This document shows, piece by piece, positions 8,539 through 16,965 of a DNA stretch of 58,827 nucleotides. This stretch comes from Syntrophobacterales bacterium (GTDB taxonomy: Bacteria; Desulfobacterota; Desulfobaccia; Desulfobaccales; 0-14-0-80-60-11): the NCBI GenBank assembly GCA_020060385.1, contig JAGVAH010000015.1, positions 1 to 58,827 on the forward strand, in the 5' to 3' direction. Each line of letters starts with the position of its first letter. Position 1 is the first letter of the stretch. The notes under the pieces were generated by a model that saw nothing but the letters and a program-made list of their open reading frames with translations, did not search any database and was not told the DNA's origin. The translations under genes and the position numbers were made by a program.

Positions 8539-8903
8539 TAACCGCGACCTCCTTCACTCCGCATTATACCTTTTTTCGTGGCTGGTTTTTAGTTATTTAG
8601 TCAAAGAGGCAGGGCCATTGCCTTCTCCCCTCTTGCCAACCATTCCTCTCCAGGGCCGGGAGGTCAAGGAAAAAACTGCCTTCCGGGACTATTTACCAGG
8701 GAGAGGCCGTCTTTTCTTCACTTTTACGGCCGCAGTAGGCTGGCCCCCAGCCGTCTGCCGCCGTGATCCCCAATGGCGATCTATTTAAAATCCTTGCGGG
8801 AAGGATTTTTTAGGTATTAAATATATAGATGGGGGTAATGACCATTGGTTCATCCCTTTTTCTGCGTTTCCAGACGATTAAGTTTAGCGAGGAGATATAA
8901 ATT
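8539..8903. other. Intergenic region between gpmA and the Mrp gene
   Basis: 365 bases between divergent genes. The only clear structure is a hairpin at 8788-8808 (AAATCCTT, loop GCGGG, AAGGATTT, then a T-run), about 95 bases before the Mrp start codon. AT-rich sequence follows (TAGGTATTAAATATATAG). This could be a leader terminator or attenuator; nothing else stands out. Confidence 0.45.
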
Positions 8904-10151
8904 ATGAGTGATTGTCCTTCCGGCGCCGATCCCAAGACCTGCGGCGCTGACCCTAAGTCCTGCCCCGGTTGCGACCCGGGACATCATCATCAAGCCCCGG
9001 ATGCCGGCGATCAAGAGATCGCCCGCACCCTGAAACAGATCCGCCACAAGATCCTGGTCATGAGCGGCAAAGGCGGCGTGGGCAAGAGCAGCGTGGCCGT
9101 AAACCTGGCCCTGGCCCTGGCCCGCCGGGGTTTCAAAGTGGGCCTGATGGACGTGGACCTCCACGGCCCCAACGTGCTCAGGATGCTGGGCCTGACTGAG
9201 CCCCTGGACCTGATGCACGCCCAGTTTAACCTGCCCCCGGACCTCTTTGATCACCTCCGGGTGATCTCCATCGAGGTCCTCATGAAAAACCGGGAAATGG
9301 CAGTCATCTGGCGGGGCCCCCTGAAGCACCAGCTCATCCGCCAGTTCCTCAGCGAAGTGCAGTGGGGCGACCTGGATTACCTGGTGATCGACGCGCCCCC
9401 GGGCACGGGGGATGAGCCCATGAGCGTGGCCCAGACCATCCCCGAGGCCCACGCCCTCATCGTCACCACCCCCCAGGAAATCTCCCTGGCGGACGTGCGC
9501 AAATCCATCAATTTCTGCCAGAAGATCAATATGGACCTGGTGGGCTTGGTGGAGAACATGAGCGGCTACCGCTGCCCCCACTGCGGGGAGGCCATCCCCC
9601 TGTTCAAGACCGGGGGCGCGGCCAAGACGGCCCAGACCGCCAAGGTCCCCTTTCTGGGGGCCCTGCCCTTCGACCCCCGGGTGGTGGAGGCCGCGGACCA
9701 GGGGCAGCTGATGCAACTGGAGGAGAAGGACAGCCCCTTCTTCCAGGCCTTGCGGCCCATCGTCGATTATCTCCTGGAAACCTTGCCCCCCACCGCCCCC
9801 CGCCGGGAGCCGGGGGTGCTGAAGTTCGCCCTGCCCTTAGATGAAGGCAAGCTGGCGGCCAAGTTCGGCCAGGCCCGGCAATTCGCCCTGTTCACCGTCA
9901 AGGACGGAGCCATTACCGCTCAAGAAACCATCCCCGCCCCGCCCCATGAACCGGGGGGCATGCCCGAGATACTTAACGACCTGGGCGTCACCCACGTCAT
10001 CGCCGGGGGTCTGGGGGAGAAGGCCCAGGGCTTGCTGCAACACCGGGGCATCCAGGTTATTGCCGGCGACCCCCAGGAATCCCCGGAAAACCTGGTGGCC
10101 AACTACCTGAAAGCCAACCCCGCACCTCCCCGCCAGTGCGGCGCGCCATAA
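8904..10151 (+). CDS. Mrp/NBP35 family iron-sulfur carrier ATPase with C-terminal NifX/NifB-like domain
   Basis: A 415-residue cytosolic P-loop ATPase of the Mrp/ApbC family, which carries and transfers Fe-S clusters. A cysteine-rich head (Cys 4, 13, 20, 23) is followed by the deviant Walker A GKGGVGKSS at 55-63, the DVDLHGPN segment at 83-90, DAPPGTGDEP near 163, and the cluster-binding CPHC at 224-227. Residues from about 298 to 400 form a dinitrogenase-cofactor (NifX/NifB-like) domain beginning FALPLDEGKLAAKFGQA. This fused form is frequent in anaerobes. A good AGGAGA site precedes the ATG. Confidence 0.93.
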   Translation: MSDCPSGADPKTCGADPKSCPGCDPGHHHQAPDAGDQEIARTLKQIRHKILVMSGKGGVGKSSVAVNLALALARRGFKVGLMDVDLHGPNVLRMLGLTEPLDLMHAQFNLPPDLFDHLRVISIEVLMKNREMAVIWRGPLKHQLIRQFLSEVQWGDLDYLVIDAPPGTGDEPMSVAQTIPEAHALIVTTPQEISLADVRKSINFCQKINMDLVGLVENMSGYRCPHCGEAIPLFKTGGAAKTAQTAKVPFLGALPFDPRVVEAADQGQLMQLEEKDSPFFQALRPIVDYLLETLPPTAPRREPGVLKFALPLDEGKLAAKFGQARQFALFTVKDGAITAQETIPAPPHEPGGMPEILNDLGVTHVIAGGLGEKAQGLLQHRGIQVIAGDPQESPENLVANYLKANPAPPRQCGAP

Positions 10152-10230
10152 GGTGAGGTGATGGTGATGGGGGTAGGGGGCCAGAGGTCAGAGCCCCCTG
10201 CCCCCTGCCCCTTACATCTTAGGAAAATCG

Positions 10231-10332
10231 GGGAAGTCTGGGTTTAGGGCCCAGACTTCCCTAGAATATCTGCGGGTGGGGAGGGGGGTGGGGGAGGAGG
10301 GCAGGGACCTCAGGTCCCTGGCCCTCCACCCC
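10231..10332. terminator. Two stem-loops between convergent genes
   Basis: GGGAAGTCTGGG (10231-10242) pairs perfectly with CCCAGACTTCCC (10250-10261). About 40 bases further, GGGCAGGGACC and GGTCCCTGGCCC form a second hairpin (10299-10324). There is no U-run, but the position between two convergent transcripts suggests a bidirectional terminator. Confidence 0.5.
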
Positions 10333-10349
10333 GCAATATTTTCCCGCGT

Positions 10350-10763
10350 CTAAGTTAGAGAAATAACCTTGTCCGCCAACTGCATGGAGGTGATGATATC
10401 CAGCATGTTGGTGACTTCGCCCACCTGGTTTTTCTCATACAGGTCAAAGGCCTTCAAGCAGGGGCCGCAGACCAGAATGCCCAAGCCATCCCGGGCCAAA
10501 TCTTGCAAGTAGGGCAAGCCTTCCGACCCAGCGGCCGTATGTTTGACCGCCCCGTTTAACAAGATCAGGCGCCAGAGATCGTCCTTCATCTCCTTCATTT
10601 TCATGATGAAATTGACGACGATATGCTGTCCCAGTTTCTCATCGCCTTTGCCCAGGCTATCCGTGGCCAGCAAGACCACGATCTTTTTCCCGGCTTGAGC
10701 CTGCGAGCATCTCCCGCCGCTGCCAGCCGGATTCTCCAGTTCCCCTAGCTGCGTCCCAGTCAT
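10350..10763 (-). CDS. DsrE/YedF C-terminal-domain-like protein
   Basis: A 137-residue DsrE-fold protein resembling the C-terminal half of YedF but without the N-terminal TusA domain. The core (KKIVVLLATDSLGKGDEKLG, then LILLNGAVKHTA) leads to a CGPC pair at Cys99 and Cys102. The YedF gene at 51882-52478 has CGTC in the same place. YedF-type proteins are associated with selenium use. The exact reaction is unknown; sulfur or selenium handling is an inference. It is the last gene of the AhpD-like/SigZ/DsrE operon, 65 bases after sigZ. Confidence 0.75.
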   Translation of the reverse strand: MTGTQLGELENPAGSGGRCSQAQAGKKIVVLLATDSLGKGDEKLGQHIVVNFIMKMKEMKDDLWRLILLNGAVKHTAAGSEGLPYLQDLARDGLGILVCGPCLKAFDLYEKNQVGEVTNMLDIITSMQLADKVISLT

Positions 10764-10828
10764 GATCGTTTCTCCTTTGCCCTTAAAATTTTACACCTAG
10801 GACGATGAGGGCAGAGGAAAGGATACAA

Positions 10829-11413
10829 CTAATTTCTGGGGGGCTTGATGAAGAGGTTGTAGCCGCTGGGGGTTTCCGGCTGGCAGGTGAGGACGTTCCT
10901 TTCATCCACTTCGAAGACACAGTGCTCTTCCAGCAGGGTCTTCAACTTTTTCCGGGCCCGGTGGAGCCTGATTTTGACGTTTTCCAGGGAGATACCCAGG
11001 ATATCGGCGATTTCCCGTTGGCTGAACTCGCTGATATCCGCAAGGATGATGACCGTGCGGAGGGATTCGGGGAGAAAGTTGACCAGGCCGAAGACACATT
11101 TGCGCATCTGGCCCTGCTCCAGTTCTTTCTGGGTGGTAGGCGCCTTGGCCGCGGCCGGCTCCCCGGAGATCTCCTCTAATCCCAGGCTGGGGTTTTTCCC
11201 TTGCTGGCGGAAATAATCCCGGCAGACATTATGGGCGATCCGGAAGACCCAGGCTTGCAGTCTGGCGGCATCCCTGACGTGGTCCAGGTTATTATTGATT
11301 TTGATGAAAGTCTCCTGAACCAGGTCATCCGCCACCCATTCATTCCTCACCGTATGCAGGATGAATTTCCTGACCTTCTGGTAATACTGGTCGTAAATCT
11401 CGGTGAGGTGCAT
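10829..11413 (-). CDS. sigZ: ECF-type RNA polymerase sigma factor, SigZ-like
   Basis: A 194-residue sigma factor with region 2 at the N-terminus (YDQYYQKVRKFI, DDLVQETFIKI, WVFRIAHNVCRDYFR) and region 4 near 125-165 (LPESLRTVIILADISEFSQREIA, then ENVKIRLHRARKKL). The C-terminal tail with CVFEVDE...TCQPE is like that of SigZ proteins. It directs polymerase to an unknown regulon. It sits 17 bases after an AhpD-like gene and before a DsrE-like gene, so a thiol or redox-linked response is possible. No anti-sigma gene is next to it. Confidence 0.88.
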   Translation of the reverse strand: MHLTEIYDQYYQKVRKFILHTVRNEWVADDLVQETFIKINNNLDHVRDAARLQAWVFRIAHNVCRDYFRQQGKNPSLGLEEISGEPAAAKAPTTQKELEQGQMRKCVFGLVNFLPESLRTVIILADISEFSQREIADILGISLENVKIRLHRARKKLKTLLEEHCVFEVDERNVLTCQPETPSGYNLFIKPPRN

Positions 11414-11430
11414 CTGTTAATCCCGGTAAT

Positions 11431-11691
11431 TCAGGACCCGCATTTCGGGCTGCATTTCGCATCAGGCAAGGGCAAGTTATCCCCTTCCTGGCCCGTGGCG
11501 GCCCTGATGCTTTTTTTCATGAGCATATTGACGTTGTTTTTCACTTGATAGGCGATTTCCACCACTTCTTGAATATCTGCCTCCACCACCCCGGCGGCCT
11601 GGGCCTTCCCATAATAAAATTCAAAGCAGGGGATGCAGTTGGCCGCGGTGGCCGCGCCCAGGCAAACCAACAGCTTGGTTTTCTCGTCCAT
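11431..11691 (-). CDS. Carboxymuconolactone decarboxylase / AhpD-like small protein
   Basis: An 86-residue single-domain member of the AhpD/CMD superfamily. The CxxC redox pair is Cys19-Ile-Pro-Cys22, followed by the helical EADIQEVVEIAYQVK segment. Small CMD proteins of this kind are thiol-dependent peroxidase- or disulfide-active; this member's substrate is unknown. A cysteine-containing tail (KCSPKCGS) is unusual and could bind metal. It is the first gene of the three-gene sigZ operon. Confidence 0.8.
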   Translation of the reverse strand: MDEKTKLLVCLGAATAANCIPCFEFYYGKAQAAGVVEADIQEVVEIAYQVKNNVNMLMKKSIRAATGQEGDNLPLPDAKCSPKCGS

Positions 11692-11773
11692 GCCGGTGCC
11701 TCCTGATGCCGGTGAATAATTCCTTAGACGTTCAAGACCCTGGAAAGGTTACAGCTGTGTCACCCCAACTCCA

Positions 11774-12235
11774 TCATCTCTCTTCCGGCTCTTCCCAATA
11801 GCAAGCCAGGAGCAGGGCGTCTTCCTGGGTGTCGTCATAGTAGCGGGGGCGGCGGCCCACTTCCTGAAAGCCGAGAGAGTGATACAGGGACAGGGCCGGG
11901 GCGTTGGAAGGCCGCACTTCCAGCCAGGCCACCTGCGCCCCCCGTTCCCGGGCCTGGGTCATACCGGTAACCAAAAGGCGGCGGGCCAGGCCCCGGCGGC
12001 GCTGTCGGGGGTGGACGGCCAGGTTGAGGATATGCATTTCGTCGGCCACCACCCAGTAGATGAGGTAGCCCCAGACCTGCCAGGGTTGCGGCTCCGGCGG
12101 GCCGGCCACCAGGGTCTGGCTCAGGGAGTGTCCCAGCTCCGCCAGGAAGGAGAAGCGGGACCAGGGGGTGGGGAAGGAGACTTTTTCGATGGCCCAGATG
12201 CCGTTGATGTCCGTCAATCCGGCCGGACGGATCAA
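11774..12235 (-). CDS. rimI: Ribosomal-protein-alanine N-acetyltransferase
   Basis: A 153-residue GNAT acetyltransferase of the RimI type, which acetylates the N-terminal alanine of ribosomal protein S18 with acetyl-CoA. Visible are IEKVSFPTPWS at the N-terminus, the acetyl-CoA loop HPRQRRRGLARRLL near 95-108, and the C-terminal ALSLYHSLGFQEVGRRPRYY. The best-placed start is a TTG at 12235, 10 bases after the PTS EIIA gene; no ATG fits the family N-terminus. It is the last gene of the rpoN/PTS block. Confidence 0.88.
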   Translation of the reverse strand: MIRPAGLTDINGIWAIEKVSFPTPWSRFSFLAELGHSLSQTLVAGPPEPQPWQVWGYLIYWVVADEMHILNLAVHPRQRRRGLARRLLVTGMTQARERGAQVAWLEVRPSNAPALSLYHSLGFQEVGRRPRYYDDTQEDALLLACYWEEPEER

Positions 12236-12245
12236 CAGTTCCGGC

Positions 12246-12647
12246 TCATTTATGGCGCAGAACCTCGCTGGCTACGGTAATCCCCTTCTGGCCGTATTGC
12301 TTCAGGGCCAGGGCCACCTGCACCACGTCTTTTTCCTCCCGGAGTTGGGCCAGCTTCATGAGCATGGGCAGGTTCACCCCGGTGACCACCTCCACTTTGC
12401 CTTCTTTCAGAAAGGACAGGGTGAGGTTGGAGGGCGTGCCCCCCAGCATGTCCGTGAGAATGATTACTCCGTTACCATTATTCACCTGGCCTAAACCCCG
12501 TTGGATCTGTTGCCGGCATTCCTCCGGGGAGGCGTGGGGATCAAGGGACAGGGCCTGAATCCCATCCTGGTGTCCCAGAATCAGGTCGCAGACGTTCATC
12601 AGGGCTTCTGCCAGCTCCTTATGGGTAACGAGTAAAATTCCGATCAT
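12246..12647 (-). CDS. PTS mannose-family EIIA domain protein
   Basis: A 133-residue single EIIA-Man domain. MIGILLVTHKELAEAL holds the phosphorylatable His9, and LTDMLGGTPSN is the other family signature. The ATG overlaps the rapZ stop in the form ATGA, so translation is coupled. Orphan EIIA-Man proteins beside rapZ and ptsN belong to an incomplete, regulatory PTS in many Deltaproteobacteria rather than to sugar import; no sugar permease is seen here. Confidence 0.9.
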   Translation of the reverse strand: MIGILLVTHKELAEALMNVCDLILGHQDGIQALSLDPHASPEECRQQIQRGLGQVNNGNGVIILTDMLGGTPSNLTLSFLKEGKVEVVTGVNLPMLMKLAQLREEKDVVQVALALKQYGQKGITVASEVLRHK

Positions 12648-13552
12648 GCGTGGCTCTCCTTGGGCGTTACTTCTCGATGGTAAAGGGTGGAGGGGAGATT
12701 CCCCTGGGCCAGGTGTTCCGCCAGGGCATTGGCGATGACTACGGAGCGGTGTTGCCCCCCGGTGCAACCGATGGCCAGGGTCAGGTGGGTTTTCCCTTCT
12801 TTAATAAACAGGGGCAGCAGGAAGTCCAGGAACTGGAAAAGCTGCTGCAAGAAGGCCTGGGTCTCCTGCTTCTCCAGGACATAATCCCGCACCTGGGGGT
12901 CATTGCCGGTAAGGGGTTTCAATTCTTCCACGAAAAAAGGGTTGGGTAAAAACCGCACGTCCAGCACCAGGTCCGCCTCGGGAGGAATACCGTTCTTATA
13001 AGAGAAAGAGATGAGATGGAGGGCCAGGCGCTGCCGGGGCGTCAGTTCCGAGTATTCCGCCTGGATCAGCTCCCGCAGCTGATGGGGGTTGTAAAAGGAG
13101 CTGTCGATGATGCGGTGGGCCAGACCCCGAAGACCGCCCAGGGAGCGGCGCTCTTCCTCCAAGGCATGGGAGATGCTGTCCCGGTCCGCCAGGGGGTGCT
13201 GTCGCCGGGTCTGGCTGAATCGCCGGATCAGGGTGGCTTCATCGGCTTCCAGGAATATCAGGTGCAGCTGGTACCCTTTCTGCTGCAGACTCCGGAAGAC
13301 CCGGGTGTAATTCTGCAGAAACCCCTCGGTGCGCACGTCCATCCCCAGGGCGATTTTGCGGCCGTCCCGGTTGACCTGGGATTGCTCCCGCAAAAAGGGG
13401 AGCAACAGGCGCAGGGGCAGGTTGTCCACACAAAAATAGCCGATATCTTCCAGGGCCCTGAGTACCGTGGTCTTCCCCGAACCGGAGAGACCGGTAATAA
13501 TTAAAATGGGAAAAGACGGCGGTGGTGATTTGGGGAGCTGTTGCTTTGCCAC
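12644..13552 (-). CDS. rapZ: RapZ/YvcJ nucleotide-binding RNase adapter
   Basis: A P-loop protein whose E. coli member guides RNase E to the small RNA GlmZ and so controls amino-sugar synthesis. Walker A is GLSGSGKTT and the next signature is ALEDIGYFCVDNLPLRLL. The C-terminal GCTGGQHRSVVIANALAEHL is conserved. I chose the GTG at 13552 (302 residues) because AAGGG lies 9 bases upstream. A longer frame from a TTG at 13663 would overlap ptsN and adds unconserved residues. The true start is not certain. Confidence 0.92.
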   Translation of the reverse strand: MAKQQLPKSPPPSFPILIITGLSGSGKTTVLRALEDIGYFCVDNLPLRLLLPFLREQSQVNRDGRKIALGMDVRTEGFLQNYTRVFRSLQQKGYQLHLIFLEADEATLIRRFSQTRRQHPLADRDSISHALEEERRSLGGLRGLAHRIIDSSFYNPHQLRELIQAEYSELTPRQRLALHLISFSYKNGIPPEADLVLDVRFLPNPFFVEELKPLTGNDPQVRDYVLEKQETQAFLQQLFQFLDFLLPLFIKEGKTHLTLAIGCTGGQHRSVVIANALAEHLAQGNLPSTLYHREVTPKESHA

Positions 13553-13637
13553 TGGCACTGGCCCTTGCTGGGAACTGCAAAACCCTGGGCCGGGATGGCT
13601 CCGGGTCCCAGGGAAGGAATGGGGGTTCTGGCTGATT

Positions 13638-14114
13638 TTAAAATTCTGCGTCTTTGTCGGCAATCAATTGCAGGATTTCTTCGCCTCCCTTGGAGATCAT
13701 CAGGCTATCCCGGAAGGTCTGGCTCATGAGCATGCGGGAGATCTTGGCCAAGGCCTTGAGATGCAGACCCGAGGCATTGACCGGGGCCAACAGCAGGAAA
13801 AAGAGGTGGGAGGATTTGCCGTCCATGGAATCGAAGTCCACGCCTTTGACACTGCGGCCGAAGGCCAGGAGCATCTGGGAGAGTTGGGGAAGCTTACCGT
13901 GGGGGATGGCGATATTGTCGCCGATGCCCGTGCTCCCCAGGCGCTCCCGCTCCATCAGCACTTCCACCACGTTCTCCAGGTTCACCTCTTTTTGGCCGCT
14001 CACCAGGACCGCGGCCAGTTCCTCCAACACCCCCTTCTTGGTGGTCGCCTGCAGGTTAGGCAATATACACTTGGGGTTCAGCAGATCGATGATTTTCATG
14101 GGGTCCGGGGACAT
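13638..14114 (-). CDS. ptsN: Nitrogen-regulatory PTS EIIA (PtsN/EIIA-Ntr)
   Basis: A 158-residue PTS-Ntr phosphocarrier. The active His is H72 in IAIPHGKLP, preceded by the ERERLGSTGIGDN signature. It takes phosphate from NPr and regulates rather than transports. It lies one base after hpf and about 85 bases before rapZ. The ATG at 14114 is used; a second ATG (MKIIDLL) at 14099 is possible. Confidence 0.94.
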   Translation of the reverse strand: MSPDPMKIIDLLNPKCILPNLQATTKKGVLEELAAVLVSGQKEVNLENVVEVLMERERLGSTGIGDNIAIPHGKLPQLSQMLLAFGRSVKGVDFDSMDGKSSHLFFLLLAPVNASGLHLKALAKISRMLMSQTFRDSLMISKGGEEILQLIADKDAEF

Positions 14115-14115
14115 T

Positions 14116-14640
14116 CTAACTCAAATCTGGCTCCACCAGGACAAACTGCCCGTCCTGGCGCCGGAAGAGAATTCCTAAGGCACCATTGGTAACATTGGTG
14201 AAGACCAAGAGGTTATCGTTGCCGCTTTGCATCATCTCCAGGGCATCGGCCAGCTGCAGGGCCGGCACTTCCACTTTTTTCCGGCGGACCGCAGGCATTT
14301 CCGGACGTTCTTCCGGGACTGCCACCGAGGCCGCCGCCCGGCTCCGGTCGCCTTTGACATCCCGTAACTTGTCCCGCAGCTTTTTCAGCTGCATATCGAT
14401 CTTATCCATGACCAGATCGATGGCCGCATACATATCCGCGTTCTCATCCCGGCCTTTGATAATCCGGCCGTTACTGTCAATGGTGACATCGGCCAGGTGG
14501 CGGAATTTTTCCAATCCCAGCACCACATGGGCCTCCACCGGACCATCCAAATAGCGCTTAAACTTCTGCAAACGCTCCGTCACATAATTTTTCAAGGCCT
14601 CTGAAGGCTCGATCTGTCTAAAAGTCACAGAAATCTGCAT
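14116..14640 (-). CDS. hpf: Ribosome hibernation promoting factor, long form
   Basis: 174 residues with an N-terminal ribosome-binding S30AE domain (MQISVTFRQIEPSEALKNYV, then KFRHLADVTI) and a C-terminal dimerisation domain ending near ALGILFRRQDGQFVLVEP. Long HPF joins 70S ribosomes into inactive 100S dimers in stationary phase. It sits directly after rpoN, the common order in Proteobacteria. Confidence 0.95.
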   Translation of the reverse strand: MQISVTFRQIEPSEALKNYVTERLQKFKRYLDGPVEAHVVLGLEKFRHLADVTIDSNGRIIKGRDENADMYAAIDLVMDKIDMQLKKLRDKLRDVKGDRSRAAASVAVPEERPEMPAVRRKKVEVPALQLADALEMMQSGNDNLLVFTNVTNGALGILFRRQDGQFVLVEPDLS

Positions 14641-14683
14641 TGCATCCTCCTAAATGGCTAACCCCCGGGGAAATATATGTGGA

Positions 14684-16171
14684 TCAAGAGACGGTGGTTT
14701 CTGACAGGTCTTTGCGGCGGTATACCGGCCGCTTGCGTTTGCTGGAAGGGAGCACCCCCAGCATGCCCCGATATTTGGCCACCGTTCTCCGGGCGATGAT
14801 GACGTTGTCCCGTTGCAGAATATCGGCAATCTCTTGATCACTCAGCGGATTCTCGGGGTTCTCTCCCTGGACGATCTGGCGTATCTTTTCCTTCACGCTC
14901 TCCGAGGCGATCTGGTCTCCCAGAATCTGGTTGATACCGCTGTTAAAGAAATATTTAAGATCAAAGACGCCCTGGGGGGTGTGGATATATTTATTGGTGG
15001 TCACCCGGCTGATGGTGGATTCATGCATCTGCACATCTTCCGCCACCTGGCGCAGCGTCAGAGGTTTCAGATGGGACAGGCCGTTGTCCAGAAACTCCCG
15101 CTGGAAGCGAATAATGCTTTCGGTGACCTTGTACAAGGTCTTCTGACGTTGGTGGATGCTGCGGATGAACCACAGGGCGTTATCCAGATGTTTTTGAATG
15201 TAGCTCTTGACGTTTTCCGGCAGGTTTTCGGGGTTGCGCAGGGCCTCCAGGTAAAAGGAATTGACCCGCAGCTTGGGCAGGCCGTCTTCATTTAAGCTAA
15301 TTATATAATCGTTGCCGACTTTTTGCACATGGACATCGGGGTTAATGTAATCCGCGTCTTCGGCGTCGAACTCCCGGCCGGGCTTGGGATCCAACTTAAA
15401 GATGGGCTCACAGGCCTGGAAGACCTTTTCCAGAGGGACTTTCAGATCCCGGGCAATGGCCTGGTAGTTCTTGTTCCCCAAATTATTCAGGTGGTTCTCG
15501 ACGATGGCGGTGACCAGGGGATCCTGCTGGCCGGAGAATTTCAGCTGCAGGAGGAGGCATTCCTTGAGGTCCCGGGCCGCCACTCCCGGAGGGTCGAAGC
15601 CCTGGATGATCTCCAGGACCTCCCCTACCCGCTCCGGAGAGACGTGCATCTCCCCGGCGATCTCCTCGATGGTGGCCTGCAGATAACCGTCCCGGTCCAG
15701 ATTGCCGATGATCAGGGCGCCGATGGCCTCCCCTTCCTCATCCAACTCCGCCATGCGCAGCTGCCAGATGAGGTGAGATTTCAGGGTGGGTTTCTGGGCG
15801 TTCAGGTTTTCAAAAGACGGGGCTTCCCGTTCCTCAAAGTCCCCGAAGGTGGGGGTGGGCATCAGCCGGTCTTGCAGATAACTGTCCCAGTCCCATTCCT
15901 CCGCGGCGGATTTGGCCTCGGAGCCATTGCTGGCTTCACTCTCCAGGGTTTCCCCGCCGCTACTGAAGGGGATAACTTCCTGCTCCTGTCCTGAATTGCC
16001 CTTGTCTTCGATCTGGGACTCTTCCAAAACCGGATTGGTCTCCAGAATCTGATGGATCTCCCCCAGGAGCTCCAACCGGGAGAGCTGCAGCAACTTGATG
16101 GCCTGCTGCAACTTCTGGGTCATGATCAGCGTCTGGGTGAGCTTCAGATTTTGTCGAATCTCAAGGGCCAT
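14684..16171 (-). CDS. rpoN: RNA polymerase sigma-54 factor
   Basis: 495 residues. The N-terminal activator-interacting region begins MALEIRQNLKLTQTLIMTQK, the usual RpoN start. An acidic linker follows, then the core-binding domain and the C-terminal DNA-binding part, with the RpoN box ARRTVAKYR close to the end. The ATG at 16171 is chosen because the 17 residues encoded upstream are not conserved. It needs bacterial enhancer-binding proteins for promoter opening; none is encoded in this window. Confidence 0.96.
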   Translation of the reverse strand: MALEIRQNLKLTQTLIMTQKLQQAIKLLQLSRLELLGEIHQILETNPVLEESQIEDKGNSGQEQEVIPFSSGGETLESEASNGSEAKSAAEEWDWDSYLQDRLMPTPTFGDFEEREAPSFENLNAQKPTLKSHLIWQLRMAELDEEGEAIGALIIGNLDRDGYLQATIEEIAGEMHVSPERVGEVLEIIQGFDPPGVAARDLKECLLLQLKFSGQQDPLVTAIVENHLNNLGNKNYQAIARDLKVPLEKVFQACEPIFKLDPKPGREFDAEDADYINPDVHVQKVGNDYIISLNEDGLPKLRVNSFYLEALRNPENLPENVKSYIQKHLDNALWFIRSIHQRQKTLYKVTESIIRFQREFLDNGLSHLKPLTLRQVAEDVQMHESTISRVTTNKYIHTPQGVFDLKYFFNSGINQILGDQIASESVKEKIRQIVQGENPENPLSDQEIADILQRDNVIIARRTVAKYRGMLGVLPSSKRKRPVYRRKDLSETTVS

Positions 16172-16234
16172 ATGCCTAATCTTTAAGGGAAGTCTCCGGG
16201 CCTCAGCCCGGGCCTGAAACAAGTTCCGATTCTA

Positions 16235-16957
16235 TTATAACTTAAAGGTCTCCCCTAAGTAAATCCTTTTAGCCACTTCACTTTGCACCAAAACTTCCGG
16301 TGTGCCTTCTTCCAGGACCACTCCTTCGTTGAGGATATAGGCCCGGTCGCAGACCCCTAAGGCCTCCCGGACATTATGGTCGCTGATGAGCACCCCCAAC
16401 TGCCGCTCCTTTAACTGCCGGATAATATTTTGAATATCGGTCACAGCCAGGGGATCGATGCCGGCAAAGGGCTCGTCCAGGATAATGAAATGGGGGGCGG
16501 TGACCAGGGCCCGGGTGATCTCCACCCGGCGCCTTTCCCCCCCGGAGAGGGCCGCGGCCTGCTGGTGGGCCAGGTGGGTGATGCGGAGTTCCGCCAGCAA
16601 TTGTTGCAGCCTCTCCTGGCGCACCTGGGGATCGGGTTCCAGGGTCTCCAAGATGGCCAGGATGTTTTCCGCCACCGTCAGCTTGCGGAAGACCGAGGGC
16701 TCCTGGGGCAGGTATTGGACTCCCAGCCGGGCCCGCTGATAGATGGGCAGGGAGGAGATGTCCTCCCCGTCCAATAAGACCTGGCCCTGGTCCGGATGCA
16801 GCAGCCCCACCACCATGTAGAAAGTGGTGGTTTTGCCCGCGCCGTTGGGCCCCAGTAGGCCCACCACTTCGCCGCTCCGCACCTCCAGATTGAGGGCGTC
16901 CACCACGGTGCGGCCGTCATAACTTTTCAGCAGATTGCGGAGGGCCAGTTGGTGCAT
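16235..16957 (-). CDS. lptB: LPS export ABC transporter ATP-binding protein LptB
   Basis: 240 residues, the cytoplasmic ATPase that drives lipopolysaccharide extraction from the inner membrane with LptF and LptG. Walker A is GPNGAGKT at 36-43, the signature is LSGGERRR, and Walker B is FIILDEPFAGIDP. It begins 8 bases after lptA and precedes rpoN, the standard arrangement. LptF/G are not in the window. Confidence 0.96.
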   Translation of the reverse strand: MHQLALRNLLKSYDGRTVVDALNLEVRSGEVVGLLGPNGAGKTTTFYMVVGLLHPDQGQVLLDGEDISSLPIYQRARLGVQYLPQEPSVFRKLTVAENILAILETLEPDPQVRQERLQQLLAELRITHLAHQQAAALSGGERRRVEITRALVTAPHFIILDEPFAGIDPLAVTDIQNIIRQLKERQLGVLISDHNVREALGVCDRAYILNEGVVLEEGTPEVLVQSEVAKRIYLGETFKL

Positions 16958-16965
16958 TCCCTGAA

